DNA of 6,420 nt from Streptococcus lactarius (GTDB lineage: Bacteria > Bacillota > Bacilli > Lactobacillales > Streptococcaceae): positions 50,710 through 57,129 of the forward strand of contig NZ_MRXX01000005.1 of the NCBI RefSeq assembly GCF_016642265.1, read 5' to 3'. Positions within the stretch are counted from its first letter, which is position 1; each line of letters starts with the position of its first letter. Both the position numbers and the translations under genes were made by a program. Shown here in pieces: positions 1 to 5,983 of the stretch. The notes below the pieces were generated by a model. The model was not told the DNA's origin. It did not search any database and worked only from the letters and a program-made list of their open reading frames with translations.

Positions 1-18
1 GGACTTTTGTCCCAGCCT
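1..18 (-). repeat. Partial copy of dispersed terminator-like hairpin repeat, cut by window start
   Basis: Read on the minus strand, positions 18 to 1 give AGGCTGGGACAAAAGTCC. This is one full arm, an AAAA loop and the first four bases of the second arm of what would be a hairpin with ten-base arms AGGCTGGGAC and GTCCCAGCCT. The second arm is mostly outside the window. The first 16 bases of this reading are identical to 6405-6420. In the direction of scrR transcription it lies beyond the scrR stop and the hairpin at 72-101, so it may be a second terminator. Alternatively it belongs to a rightward gene ending upstream of the window, since the plus strand continues after the arm into TTATTTT. 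I recall similar AGGCTGGGACAAAAGTCC elements at many streptococcal gene ends, but have not checked this. Confidence 0.6.
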
Positions 19-71
19 TATTTTCCTAAAAATTGTATCAATCTTAATTTGAAAATTTACGATGAAAAATA

Positions 72-101
72 AAAGACTGGGCAAACGTGTGTCCAGCCTT
101 T
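72..101 (-). terminator. Probable rho-independent terminator of scrBR
   Basis: On the minus strand the RNA can form a 9-bp stem, AAAGGCTGG pairing with CCAGTCTTT, with one G-U wobble and a 12-base loop (81-92). It is followed by a U-rich run, TATTTTTC (71 down to 64). It starts about 34 bases after the scrR stop codon. On the plus strand the wobble becomes an A-C mismatch and no T-run follows, so the signal favours leftward transcripts. The left arm resembles the first arm of the repeat at 1-18, so this may be a diverged member of that family. Confidence 0.7.
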
Positions 102-134
102 GAAAATTGAGAGAAGAAACTATATAGCAAGGGA

Positions 135-1100
135 TTAGATGCTGTTACCGGAATGAAGACTAACCGGCAAGAAATAGCCTGTCGTTGCAACGGTTTGGCC
201 GTCGATTTTTTGAAGCAAGAGGTCTACTGTCAAGACTGCGATCTCTTTGATCGGTTGTTGGATGGTTGTAAGCTCTGGAATATAGGTTTGGACGAACTGG
301 GTGCCATCATAACCAATCACTTTAAGCTGTTGAGGAACTGGAATTTCCAGCTCTTTAGCGACTTTCATAATTAAGATAGCTGTCAAATCATCCGAAGCAA
401 AAATTGCATCGGGTTTTTGCTGGCTAAGAATCTGTTTGATTTCCATTTCCTTGCGAATGGGTGAAAAATCACTGGAAACATTAATGATAGAAGCGTTTGG
501 CAAGACTGAAGCAAAACCTGCATGGCGAAGACCTGTTGGGGAGTTGGAATTGTCATTTCCTGTGATCATGATGATGTTTTGAGCCCCAGTCTTGACGAGG
601 GTTTCAGCTGCGAGGATCCCTCCAGCATAGTTGTCTGAGGATACGACTGGAATCTCAGGAGAAAGGTTACGGTCAAAGGCAATGATCGGAGCCGTTACAC
701 GATTGTAATCCTCAATTCCAAGATTGTGACTTCCTGAAATGATACCATCCACCTGGTTGGCCTCCAACATCTCAATATATTCTCGTTCTTTTTCGGAATC
801 ATGCTCACTATTACAAATAATGGTCTTGTAGCCATGCTTGAAGAGTTGGTGTTCTAGGTGATCAATCAACTCTGCATAGAAAACATTGCTGATATTGGGA
901 AAGATCAAACCAACTAATTTGGCTGATTTTCCTTGCAGGCTACGAGCAACTGTATTGGGCTTGTAGCCCAACTCTCGCATGGCATCTTGGACCTTTTGGA
1001 TGGTCTTTTCAGACAGGTAGCCTTTTTTATTGATGACCCGAGAAACAGTTGTCGGGCTGACGCCAGCAAGTTTGGCGACATCAGTTAGCTTTGCGACCAT
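135..1100 (-). CDS. scrR: Sucrose operon repressor ScrR, LacI family
   Basis: This is a cytoplasmic LacI/GalR-type transcriptional repressor of about 321 residues, the usual length for the family. The N-terminal helix-turn-helix (residues about 4-24, LTDVAKLAGVSPTTVSRVIN) is followed by a hinge helix with the family's ARSL motif (about 50-58). A periplasmic-binding-protein-like effector and dimerisation domain runs from about residue 60 to the end. The extreme N-terminus (MVAKLTDVA) and the position next to scrB match streptococcal ScrR as I remember it. I chose ATG at 1100; a TTG at 1106 would add two residues. Neither has a good Shine-Dalgarno: the only purine run is GGAAG about 17 bases before the ATG. 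The start lies inside the end of scrB, so translational coupling is likely. It probably represses scrA and scrBR, including itself, until sucrose or a phosphorylated sugar is present. The effector cannot be read from the sequence. Confidence 0.95.
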   Translation of the reverse strand: MVAKLTDVAKLAGVSPTTVSRVINKKGYLSEKTIQKVQDAMRELGYKPNTVARSLQGKSAKLVGLIFPNISNVFYAELIDHLEHQLFKHGYKTIICNSEHDSEKEREYIEMLEANQVDGIISGSHNLGIEDYNRVTAPIIAFDRNLSPEIPVVSSDNYAGGILAAETLVKTGAQNIIMITGNDNSNSPTGLRHAGFASVLPNASIINVSSDFSPIRKEMEIKQILSQQKPDAIFASDDLTAILIMKVAKELEIPVPQQLKVIGYDGTQFVQTYIPELTTIQQPIKEIAVLTVDLLLQKIDGQTVATTGYFLPVSLHSGNSI

Positions 1101-2535
1101 AATCAAGTTCGTAGTAGCTTCCAGTAGGGTTTCCAGCTTTGATCAAGATACCAGTTTGATCTGCATGTGGGTAGACCCGACCAGAAAATACTTTTTCTCC
1201 TTTGTTGATAAAGATTTCAAAAATCGAATTGTCGATAAAAATAGTAGCAGTTGTGGCTTGGTTATCGATTGGGCAGCTACGGCTGGTTCCAAATTCTTGA
1301 GCATATTGCTCACCTGCTTGGCTACGGTCCACTGTGACCAATCCATTTGCAAGGTCAAATGAGAGAGCTAACCCTTTCCCTTCTTGATCGGCGAAGAGGA
1401 CGATTTCATTTTGGCTATCTTTTTCAAACTGCAGTTCCAGTTCATAGCAGTTTTGGGTTTGTGCCTTGTTGGCAAATGACTCACGCTCAGCGCGCAGGTC
1501 TTTGATGGCTTCAACTGGATATTGGTAGAGCTTTCCGTCTTTGATGGTTAATTCTTTGACTAGTGAAAGAGCTCCTTGATAGTCATAGGAATCCGTTGGA
1601 TAAGAAATATCAGGAAGAGCTAGCCAGCTGACAACATAGGCCCGTCCATCTGGAGCGTTGAATCCTTGAGTTGCATAGGCTTCAAAACCATAGTCTAGGT
1701 TGTGCAATTCAGATACATCAACCAGCTTGGCTTGTTCTGGATCAAAACTCTCCCCGATCTTGTACATGTTCGGATAGATGTTATCGTAATCGAGGACCGA
1801 TTTATCCAAGCCTTGTGGACAATAAAGAAGGACAGGTTGGTCTCCAACAAAGACAAGGTTAGGACATTCCATCATATAAGCTGTTCGGTCATTTGCAAAA
1901 TCCAAGTCACCGACTTCAACCCAGTTGGTATAGTCGTTATCAACAGCCTTATAGAGACGGATGAATCCTTTCTTCTCAAGGTCTTGGCCACCAACGATAG
2001 CGTAGTATTGATCTTTAAAATTAAAAATCTGTGGGTCACGGAAGTGATCAGTCGAATCAGCCGGTTGGTCAATCAAGATTTTGTCAATTTTTTCGATCTT
2101 TCCTTCTTTATCCATCAACGCTCCGACTTGGTAGGGATGGCGGACCCATTCTGCATCACGAACATTTCCAGTATAGAATAAGAAAAGTTTATCACCAAAC
2201 TGCATGGCAGATCCGGAATAAGCTCCGTGGCTATCGAGTCTTGTATCTGGAAGAAGCGTTACACCGGTTTCTTTAAAATGAACCAAGTCTTCACTTTCTG
2301 TTTGAACCCATGACTTTAACCCATGGGCTGCCCCAAATGGGAAGTTTTGGTAAAACAAAATCCACTTTCCATCAAAGTAAGAAAAACCGTTTGGGTCATT
2401 TAGGAGACCAGACTTTGGCTCTACATGATAGTGTGTATGCCAAGGAGATGTAGCCATATTCTTAGAGACAGCTTGCTTTTCTTCTTCTGTCCAGTCTTCA
2501 TAGCGTCGATAACGCCGTTCCGTTGTCCATTCCAT
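1081..2535 (-). CDS. scrB: Sucrose-6-phosphate hydrolase (GH32 invertase)
   Basis: This cytoplasmic enzyme splits sucrose-6-phosphate, delivered by the ScrA permease, into glucose-6-phosphate and fructose. The 484 residues are typical for bacterial ScrB/SacA. All three glycoside hydrolase family 32 signatures are present. NDPNG at 46-50 holds the nucleophile Asp47. FRDP at 165-168 holds the transition-state Asp167. ECP at 223-225 holds the acid/base Glu223. The first part (about 30-340) is the five-bladed propeller and the rest is the C-terminal beta-sandwich. There is no signal peptide, as expected for an enzyme acting on an intracellular phosphorylated substrate. The ATG at 2535 is preceded by a strong GGAGGA (2546 to 2541) at 5-base spacing. 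The gene is first in a leftward operon with scrR and overlaps scrR by about 20 bases. It is divergent from scrA. The phosphorylated-substrate preference is inferred from the neighbouring PTS permease and not from motifs. Confidence 0.97.
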   Translation of the reverse strand: MEWTTERRYRRYEDWTEEEKQAVSKNMATSPWHTHYHVEPKSGLLNDPNGFSYFDGKWILFYQNFPFGAAHGLKSWVQTESEDLVHFKETGVTLLPDTRLDSHGAYSGSAMQFGDKLFLFYTGNVRDAEWVRHPYQVGALMDKEGKIEKIDKILIDQPADSTDHFRDPQIFNFKDQYYAIVGGQDLEKKGFIRLYKAVDNDYTNWVEVGDLDFANDRTAYMMECPNLVFVGDQPVLLYCPQGLDKSVLDYDNIYPNMYKIGESFDPEQAKLVDVSELHNLDYGFEAYATQGFNAPDGRAYVVSWLALPDISYPTDSYDYQGALSLVKELTIKDGKLYQYPVEAIKDLRAERESFANKAQTQNCYELELQFEKDSQNEIVLFADQEGKGLALSFDLANGLVTVDRSQAGEQYAQEFGTSRSCPIDNQATTATIFIDNSIFEIFINKGEKVFSGRVYPHADQTGILIKAGNPTGSYYELDYGRKAN

Positions 2536-2564
2536 TTCGTTCCTCCAATTTTTTTCTTACTTCC

Positions 2565-2593
2565 ATAGTACCGATTTCTAATCAAAAAAGCAA
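2565..2593 (-). promoter_or_regulatory. Probable scrBR promoter
   Basis: On the minus strand there is a -35-like TTGCTT (2593 to 2588), a 17-base spacer and a -10-like TACTAT (2570 to 2565). Transcription would begin near 2558, giving a leader of about 20 bases that carries the strong scrB ribosome binding site. The -10 matches the consensus in five of six positions and the -35 in four of six. It lies about 28 bases downstream, in the direction of transcription, of the palindrome at 2621-2636. A TTGACA in that palindrome is an alternative -35, but no acceptable -10 lies 16-18 bases from it on this strand. Confidence 0.55.
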
Positions 2594-2620
2594 GTAATAA
2601 ATGAAAAAAATAGCAGAAAA

Positions 2621-2636
2621 TGTCAAACGATTGACA
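2621..2636. promoter_or_regulatory. Palindromic operator, probable ScrR site upstream of scrB
   Basis: TGTCAAACGATTGACA is a near-perfect inverted repeat around a central CG, with only one non-complementary pair. Even symmetry with a central CG is typical of LacI-family operators. It sits between the two divergent promoters and next to that of scrBR. Streptococcus mutans ScrR is known to bind imperfect inverted repeats between its scrA and scrB promoters, which supports the assignment. Assigning this site to ScrR and not CcpA is inference: the CG is offset by one base from the cre pattern. Confidence 0.65.
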
Positions 2637-2815
2637 GATGTTTTTAAACTTTTTTAAATTAGGAAAAATTGAAAATAAATGAAAAAATGAAATTTTTTGA
2701 AAATGGAGTGCTTTTAAAACAAGGAAAAATAAGAATTTTAAAGAGATTCCAACTTTGTAAGTTTTTTCAGTGTTATATAAAGGCATAGAATGACCAAAAA
2801 AGTTACAAAAAATTC
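2637..2815. other. Very AT-rich spacer between scrB and scrA control sites
   Basis: No gene is supported here. The stretch is dominated by A- and T-runs; by hand count, 2641-2700 has 7 G/C in 60 bases. A weak TATATAA occurs at 2774-2780 without a good -35. A possible rightward promoter, TTGACA (2631-2636) with TTAAAT (2654-2659) at 17-base spacing, overlaps the palindrome at its left edge; I regard it as weak. The A-tracts may bend DNA between the operator near scrB and those near scrA, but this is inference. Confidence 0.6.
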
Positions 2816-2831
2816 TGCAAAACGGTTGACA
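2816..2831. promoter_or_regulatory. Probable ScrR operator overlapping the scrA -35
   Basis: TGCAAAACGGTTGACA matches the palindrome at 2621-2636 in 13 of 16 positions, including the central CG and the whole TTGACA half. Its last six bases are the scrA -35 hexamer, so a repressor bound here would block RNA polymerase directly. The left half is degenerate, so the call rests mainly on similarity to the better site 195 bases away. Confidence 0.6.
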
Positions 2832-2853
2832 TATTCCAAATACATGGTACAAT
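2826..2853 (+). promoter_or_regulatory. scrA promoter
   Basis: A consensus -35 TTGACA (2826-2831) is followed by a 16-base spacer and a -10 TACAAT (2848-2853), which matches five of six consensus positions. Transcription should start near 2860, leaving a leader of about 53 bases. The -35 lies inside a probable ScrR operator, and a second palindrome lies just after the predicted start point. A strong core promoter controlled by a repressor fits an inducible sugar permease. Confidence 0.8.
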
Positions 2854-2866
2854 AAAAAGCGTAGAG

Positions 2867-2884
2867 ACGGTTGAACCGTTTACA
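2867..2884. promoter_or_regulatory. Palindrome in scrA leader: cre-like or third operator
   Basis: ACGGTTGAACCGT (2867-2879) is a perfect odd-length inverted repeat about the G at 2873. Overlapping it, the minus strand of 2871-2884 reads TGTAAACGGTTCAA. This fits the published CcpA cre pattern TGWNANCGNTNWCA except at two positions in its right half. The AAACGGTT core is shared, in the opposite orientation, with the operator at 2816-2831. The site falls just downstream of the predicted scrA transcription start, where either ScrR or CcpA could act as a roadblock. The sequence alone does not decide between them. Confidence 0.5.
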
Positions 2885-2912
2885 TTACAAAAAATAAGGA
2901 GATTTTTGCAAA

Positions 2913-4832
2913 ATGTCAAATACAGAAATTGCAAAGCAGGTCATCGATGCAATCGGTGGGGTTGAGAACGTTAGCAGTGTTGCTCACTGTGCGACTCGTC
3001 TTCGCGTGATGGTAAAAGATGAATCAAAAATCAACAAAGATGTTGTTGAGAATATTGAAAAAGTACAAGGTGCTTTCTTTAATTCAGGTCAATACCAAAT
3101 CATCTTTGGTACTGGTACTGTAAACAAGATCTACGATGAAGTAGTAGCTCTTGGCTTGCCAACATCGTCGAAAGATGAAATGAAAGCAGAAGCTGCCAAG
3201 CAAGGGAACTGGTTCCAACGTGCTATCCGCACTTTTGGGGACGTGTTTGTTCCAATTTTACCAGCGATCGTTGCGACAGGTCTTTTTATGGGGATTCGTG
3301 GTGCGATTGCACAAGACCAAGTATTGGCTTTGTTTGGTACGACAGCAGACGCATTTAAATCTACTGATTTTTATACCTATTCAACAATTTTAACTGATAC
3401 CGCGTTTGCTTTCTTCCCAGCCCTGATTTCATGGTCTGCGTTCCGAGTATTCGGAGGAAATCCTGTTCTTGGGATTGTAATTGGTTTAATGATGGTTAGT
3501 CCGACTCTTCCAAATGCATGGGTTGTAGCGGAAGATCCTTCTAAAGCAGCAACATACTTTGGTATCTTCCATCATGTGGTTGGATTCCAGAACTCTGTTC
3601 TTCCTGCATTCTTCGTTGGTCTAATTGGTGCGAAACTTGAAAAATGGCTCCATAAGAAAATTCCAGATGTCTTAGATTTGTTATTGGTTCCATTATTCAC
3701 ATTGACAATCATGTCATTTCTCGCTTTGTTTATTATTGGTCCATTCTTCCACAGCATTGAGGAATATGTACTGAATGCAACTAAGTTTATTTTAAATTTA
3801 CCATTTGGACTTGCAGGTCTTCTTATCGGTGGCGTTCATCAGTTGATTGTCGTTACTGGTGTCCACCATATTTTTAATCTTCTTGAATCACAATTAATTA
3901 CTGCAGATAAAAAAGATCCATTTAATGCAATTATTACAGCAGCTATGACTGCACAAGCTGGGGCTACTTTAGCAGTGGCAGTGAAATCTAAATCTCAAAA
4001 AGTGAAAGCTTTAGCATTTCCTGCAACTATTTCTGCCTTGTTAGGTATTACTGAGCCTGCAATCTTTGGTGTAAACTTGCGTTATGTGAAACCATTCGTT
4101 ATTGCTTTGGGAGCAGGTGCTATAGGTGGTTGGATTGCATCTATGTTAAATCTTGCTGGTACAGGATTTGGTATTACAATTATTCCAGGGACGCTTCTCT
4201 ATCTAAATGGTCAATTATTCAAATATGTATTTATGGTTGTATTTACAACTGCACTAAGTTTCGGTTTGACTTATATGTTTGGTTATGAAGATGAAGCTCC
4301 TGTGGTTGCTTCTGAAAACGCGACAACTGAACGTCTGGTTGAAGAAGAAAAAACTGGTAACATTCCTGCAACTCTTCAAGATGAAACGATTATCTCTCCT
4401 ATCGTTGGTACTGCTGTAGCACTTGCTGATGTGAATGATCCTGTCTTTTCAAGTGGAGCAATGGGACAAGGGATTGCCATCAAACCAACTGAAGGTGTTG
4501 TATATGCTCCGGCAGATGCTGAAGTAACCATTGCTTTCGCAACTGGGCATGCCTATGGTTTGAAGACAGCTAATGGTGCTGAAATCTTGATCCACGTCGG
4601 AATTGATACAGTATCAATGAATGGTGAAGGATTTGACCAAAAAGTTGCTCAAGGCGATAAAGTCAAAGCTGGCGATGTTCTTGGAACATTTGATTCTGAA
4701 AAAATTGCAGCAGCAGGTCTTGAAGACACTACTATGGTGATTGTGACCAACACTGCTGACTTCGCATCGGTAACTCCGGTAGCAACTGGAATTGTCGCTA
4801 AAGGGGATGCAATTATCGAAGTGAAAGCTTAA
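2913..4832 (+). CDS. scrA: Sucrose-specific PTS permease, EIIBCA
   Basis: This membrane permease imports sucrose and phosphorylates it to sucrose-6-phosphate using phosphate passed from HPr. The 639 residues have the domain order B-C-A. EIIB (about 1-90) has the phosphocysteine Cys26 in AHCATRLR. The membrane EIIC domain (about 105-460) has roughly ten hydrophobic segments, the TGVHHIFN stretch (315-322) and the GITEPAIFG motif (378-386). A charged linker (about 458-492) leads to a glucose-type EIIA domain (about 493-639). That domain has the phospho-accepting His561 in IHVGIDTV and the second conserved His546. All phosphorylation sites are intact. The ATG at 2913 follows AAGGAGA (2896-2902) by 10 bases, a slightly long but workable spacing. 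It is divergent from scrBR and is followed by its own terminator. Sucrose specificity rests on the scr neighbours and overall resemblance; a trehalose-type EIIBCA would look similar in isolation. Confidence 0.96.
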   Translation: MSNTEIAKQVIDAIGGVENVSSVAHCATRLRVMVKDESKINKDVVENIEKVQGAFFNSGQYQIIFGTGTVNKIYDEVVALGLPTSSKDEMKAEAAKQGNWFQRAIRTFGDVFVPILPAIVATGLFMGIRGAIAQDQVLALFGTTADAFKSTDFYTYSTILTDTAFAFFPALISWSAFRVFGGNPVLGIVIGLMMVSPTLPNAWVVAEDPSKAATYFGIFHHVVGFQNSVLPAFFVGLIGAKLEKWLHKKIPDVLDLLLVPLFTLTIMSFLALFIIGPFFHSIEEYVLNATKFILNLPFGLAGLLIGGVHQLIVVTGVHHIFNLLESQLITADKKDPFNAIITAAMTAQAGATLAVAVKSKSQKVKALAFPATISALLGITEPAIFGVNLRYVKPFVIALGAGAIGGWIASMLNLAGTGFGITIIPGTLLYLNGQLFKYVFMVVFTTALSFGLTYMFGYEDEAPVVASENATTERLVEEEKTGNIPATLQDETIISPIVGTAVALADVNDPVFSSGAMGQGIAIKPTEGVVYAPADAEVTIAFATGHAYGLKTANGAEILIHVGIDTVSMNGEGFDQKVAQGDKVKAGDVLGTFDSEKIAAAGLEDTTMVIVTNTADFASVTPVATGIVAKGDAIIEVKA

Positions 4833-4848
4833 TAGGATTTAGAATAAC

Positions 4849-4881
4849 TCAAGGACTGGTCCAATCTTCTCCAGTCCTTGA
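4849..4881 (+). terminator. Rho-independent terminator after scrA
   Basis: A perfect 11-bp stem (4849-4859 with 4871-4881), built on CAAGGACTGG and CCAGTCCTTG, encloses an 11-base loop. It begins 17 bases after the scrA stop and is followed by ATTTTAG, a short T-run. The weak T-run suggests incomplete termination, so some read-through into scrK is possible. Confidence 0.75.
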
Positions 4882-4941
4882 ATTTTAGCCGTCTAAGCAG
4901 GAAGTTTTTCTTAAAAAGAAGAGAAGAAACTGCTAAAAGTA

Positions 4942-4950
4942 TGTTATAAT
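4942..4950 (+). promoter_or_regulatory. scrK promoter, extended -10 type
   Basis: TGTTATAAT contains a perfect TATAAT (4945-4950) preceded by the TGn extension. No recognisable -35 lies 16-18 bases upstream; the region there is purine-rich. Extended -10 promoters often work without a -35. Transcription would begin near 4957, with a leader of about 32 bases. No operator like those at 2621-2636 or 2816-2831 is visible nearby, so this promoter may not be under direct ScrR control. Confidence 0.65.
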
Positions 4951-4988
4951 GAGCACAATAAATCTGGAAAGAACAGAAAGGAGACAAG

Positions 4989-5888
4989 ATGACAACATTA
5001 TACGGAAGTTTGGAAGCTGGTGGGACAAAATTTGTTTGTGCAGTTGGTGATGAAAACTACAATGTGCTTGAAAAAGTGCAATTTCCTACCACAACACCTA
5101 TCGAAACCTTGGATAAGACGATTGCATTTTTCTCGAAATTTGATCAATTGGCAGGTCTTGCAGTTGGATCATTCGGTCCGATTGATATTGATCCAAATTC
5201 GAAAACGTATGGGTTTATTACCACGACTCCAAAGCCTCACTGGGCAAATGTGGATCTTGTAGGTGCGCTTCGTCGAGCTTTGAATGTCCCTATTTACTTT
5301 ACAACGGATGTGAATAGTTCGGCATATGGAGAAGTAGTTGCACGCAACAATGCGGGTGGTCGGGTCGAAAACCTTGTCTACTACACGATTGGTACAGGAA
5401 TTGGTGCAGGTGTGATTCAGCGTGGTGAATTCATTGGTGGTACTGGACATCCTGAGATGGGGCATTATTATGTAGCTCAGCACCCGATGGATCAAGAAAA
5501 AGGGTTCAAGGGAGTTTGCCCCTTCCATAATGGCTGTTTGGAGGGCTTTGCGGCTGGGCCAAGTCTCGAAGCTCGTACAGGCATTCGTGGGGAAAATATT
5601 GAACTCAATAGCAATGTCTGGGATATTCAGGCCTATTATATCGCGCAAGCAGCGGTTCAAGCTACTGTTACCTTCCGACCAGATGTGATCGTTTTTGGGG
5701 GTGGTGTGATGGCCCAACAACATATGTTAGACCGTGTTCGTGCGAAATTTACTACTCTTTTAAATGGCTATCTTCCAGTACCGGATGTGAAAGAATACAT
5801 TGTGACACCTGCTGTTGCTGGCAATGGGTCTGCGACCTTGGGGAACTTTGTTCTTGCAAAAGAAGTGAGCGAGAAGCTTAAAAAATAA
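4989..5888 (+). CDS. scrK: Fructokinase, ROK family
   Basis: This cytoplasmic kinase (ATP:fructose 6-phosphotransferase) converts the fructose released by ScrB into fructose-6-phosphate, feeding it to glycolysis. The 299 residues are a typical length. The N-terminal ATP-binding motif LEAGGTK is at 8-14 and the probable catalytic Asp107 is in TTDVNSS. The glycine-rich GTGIGAGV is at 135-142. The ROK signature and zinc site runs through GHPEMGH (153-159) and CPFHNGCLEG (177-186), with likely ligands His159, Cys177, His180 and Cys183. The FGGGVM motif is at 236-241. The ATG at 4989 follows AAAGGAG (4977-4983) at 5-base spacing. It lies 156 bases after scrA, with a terminator and its own promoter between. 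Fructose as the substrate is inferred from the locus and the close resemblance to streptococcal ScrK; other ROK hexokinases share the motifs. Confidence 0.95.
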   Translation: MTTLYGSLEAGGTKFVCAVGDENYNVLEKVQFPTTTPIETLDKTIAFFSKFDQLAGLAVGSFGPIDIDPNSKTYGFITTTPKPHWANVDLVGALRRALNVPIYFTTDVNSSAYGEVVARNNAGGRVENLVYYTIGTGIGAGVIQRGEFIGGTGHPEMGHYYVAQHPMDQEKGFKGVCPFHNGCLEGFAAGPSLEARTGIRGENIELNSNVWDIQAYYIAQAAVQATVTFRPDVIVFGGGVMAQQHMLDRVRAKFTTLLNGYLPVPDVKEYIVTPAVAGNGSATLGNFVLAKEVSEKLKK

Positions 5889-5923
5889 GAAGCAATTGTC
5901 TCTTAGAGGCTAGAAACAAGAGC

Positions 5924-5951
5924 GAGACCGAGACTGATTTGTCTCGGTTTC
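5924..5951 (+). terminator. Rho-independent terminator after scrK
   Basis: The stem pairs 5924-5934 with 5941-5951 (11 bp, one G-U), with ACCGAGAC and GTCTCGGT as its core and a 6-base loop TGATTT. It is followed by TTTCG, a poor T-run. It lies 35 bases past the scrK stop and 32 bases before the next start codon. No convincing promoter is visible between it and the next gene, which may therefore depend partly on read-through. Confidence 0.7.
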
Positions 5952-5983
5952 TTTCGTCTATCTAAAAAGAAGAGAGGGAAGGA

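Noticed and set aside
111..121. GAGAAGAAACT repeated at 4921-4931
   Set aside because: It is a short purine-rich 11-base match with no shared context; likely chance in AG-rich leaders.
1030..1362. Rightward 110-codon open frame spanning the scrB/scrR junction
   Set aside because: It is antisense to two real genes and its translation is low-complexity and unlike any family I know.
1702..2181. Rightward 159-codon open frame opposite scrB
   Set aside because: It is antisense to the GH32 domain, including the catalytic FRDP and ECP motifs, and has no ribosome binding site or recognisable product.
2774..2781. TATATAAA as a possible scrA -10
   Set aside because: The nearest -35-like TTGTAA (2755-2760) gives only about 15 bases of spacing, and a much better promoter exists at 2826-2853.
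2421..2852. Leftward 143-codon open frame covering the scrB-scrA intergenic region
   Set aside because: It overlaps the start of scrB in another frame, runs through the promoters and operators, is rich in Phe and Lys as expected from A/T-runs, and has no ribosome binding site or recognisable domain.
5169..5723. Leftward 184-codon open frame opposite scrK
   Set aside because: It is antisense to a well-supported fructokinase with intact motifs, and its translation shows no family resemblance.
5889..5983. Independent promoter for the deformylase-like gene
   Set aside because: TTGTCT and TATCTA occur but only 14 bases apart, and no other pair has acceptable spacing, so no promoter was called.
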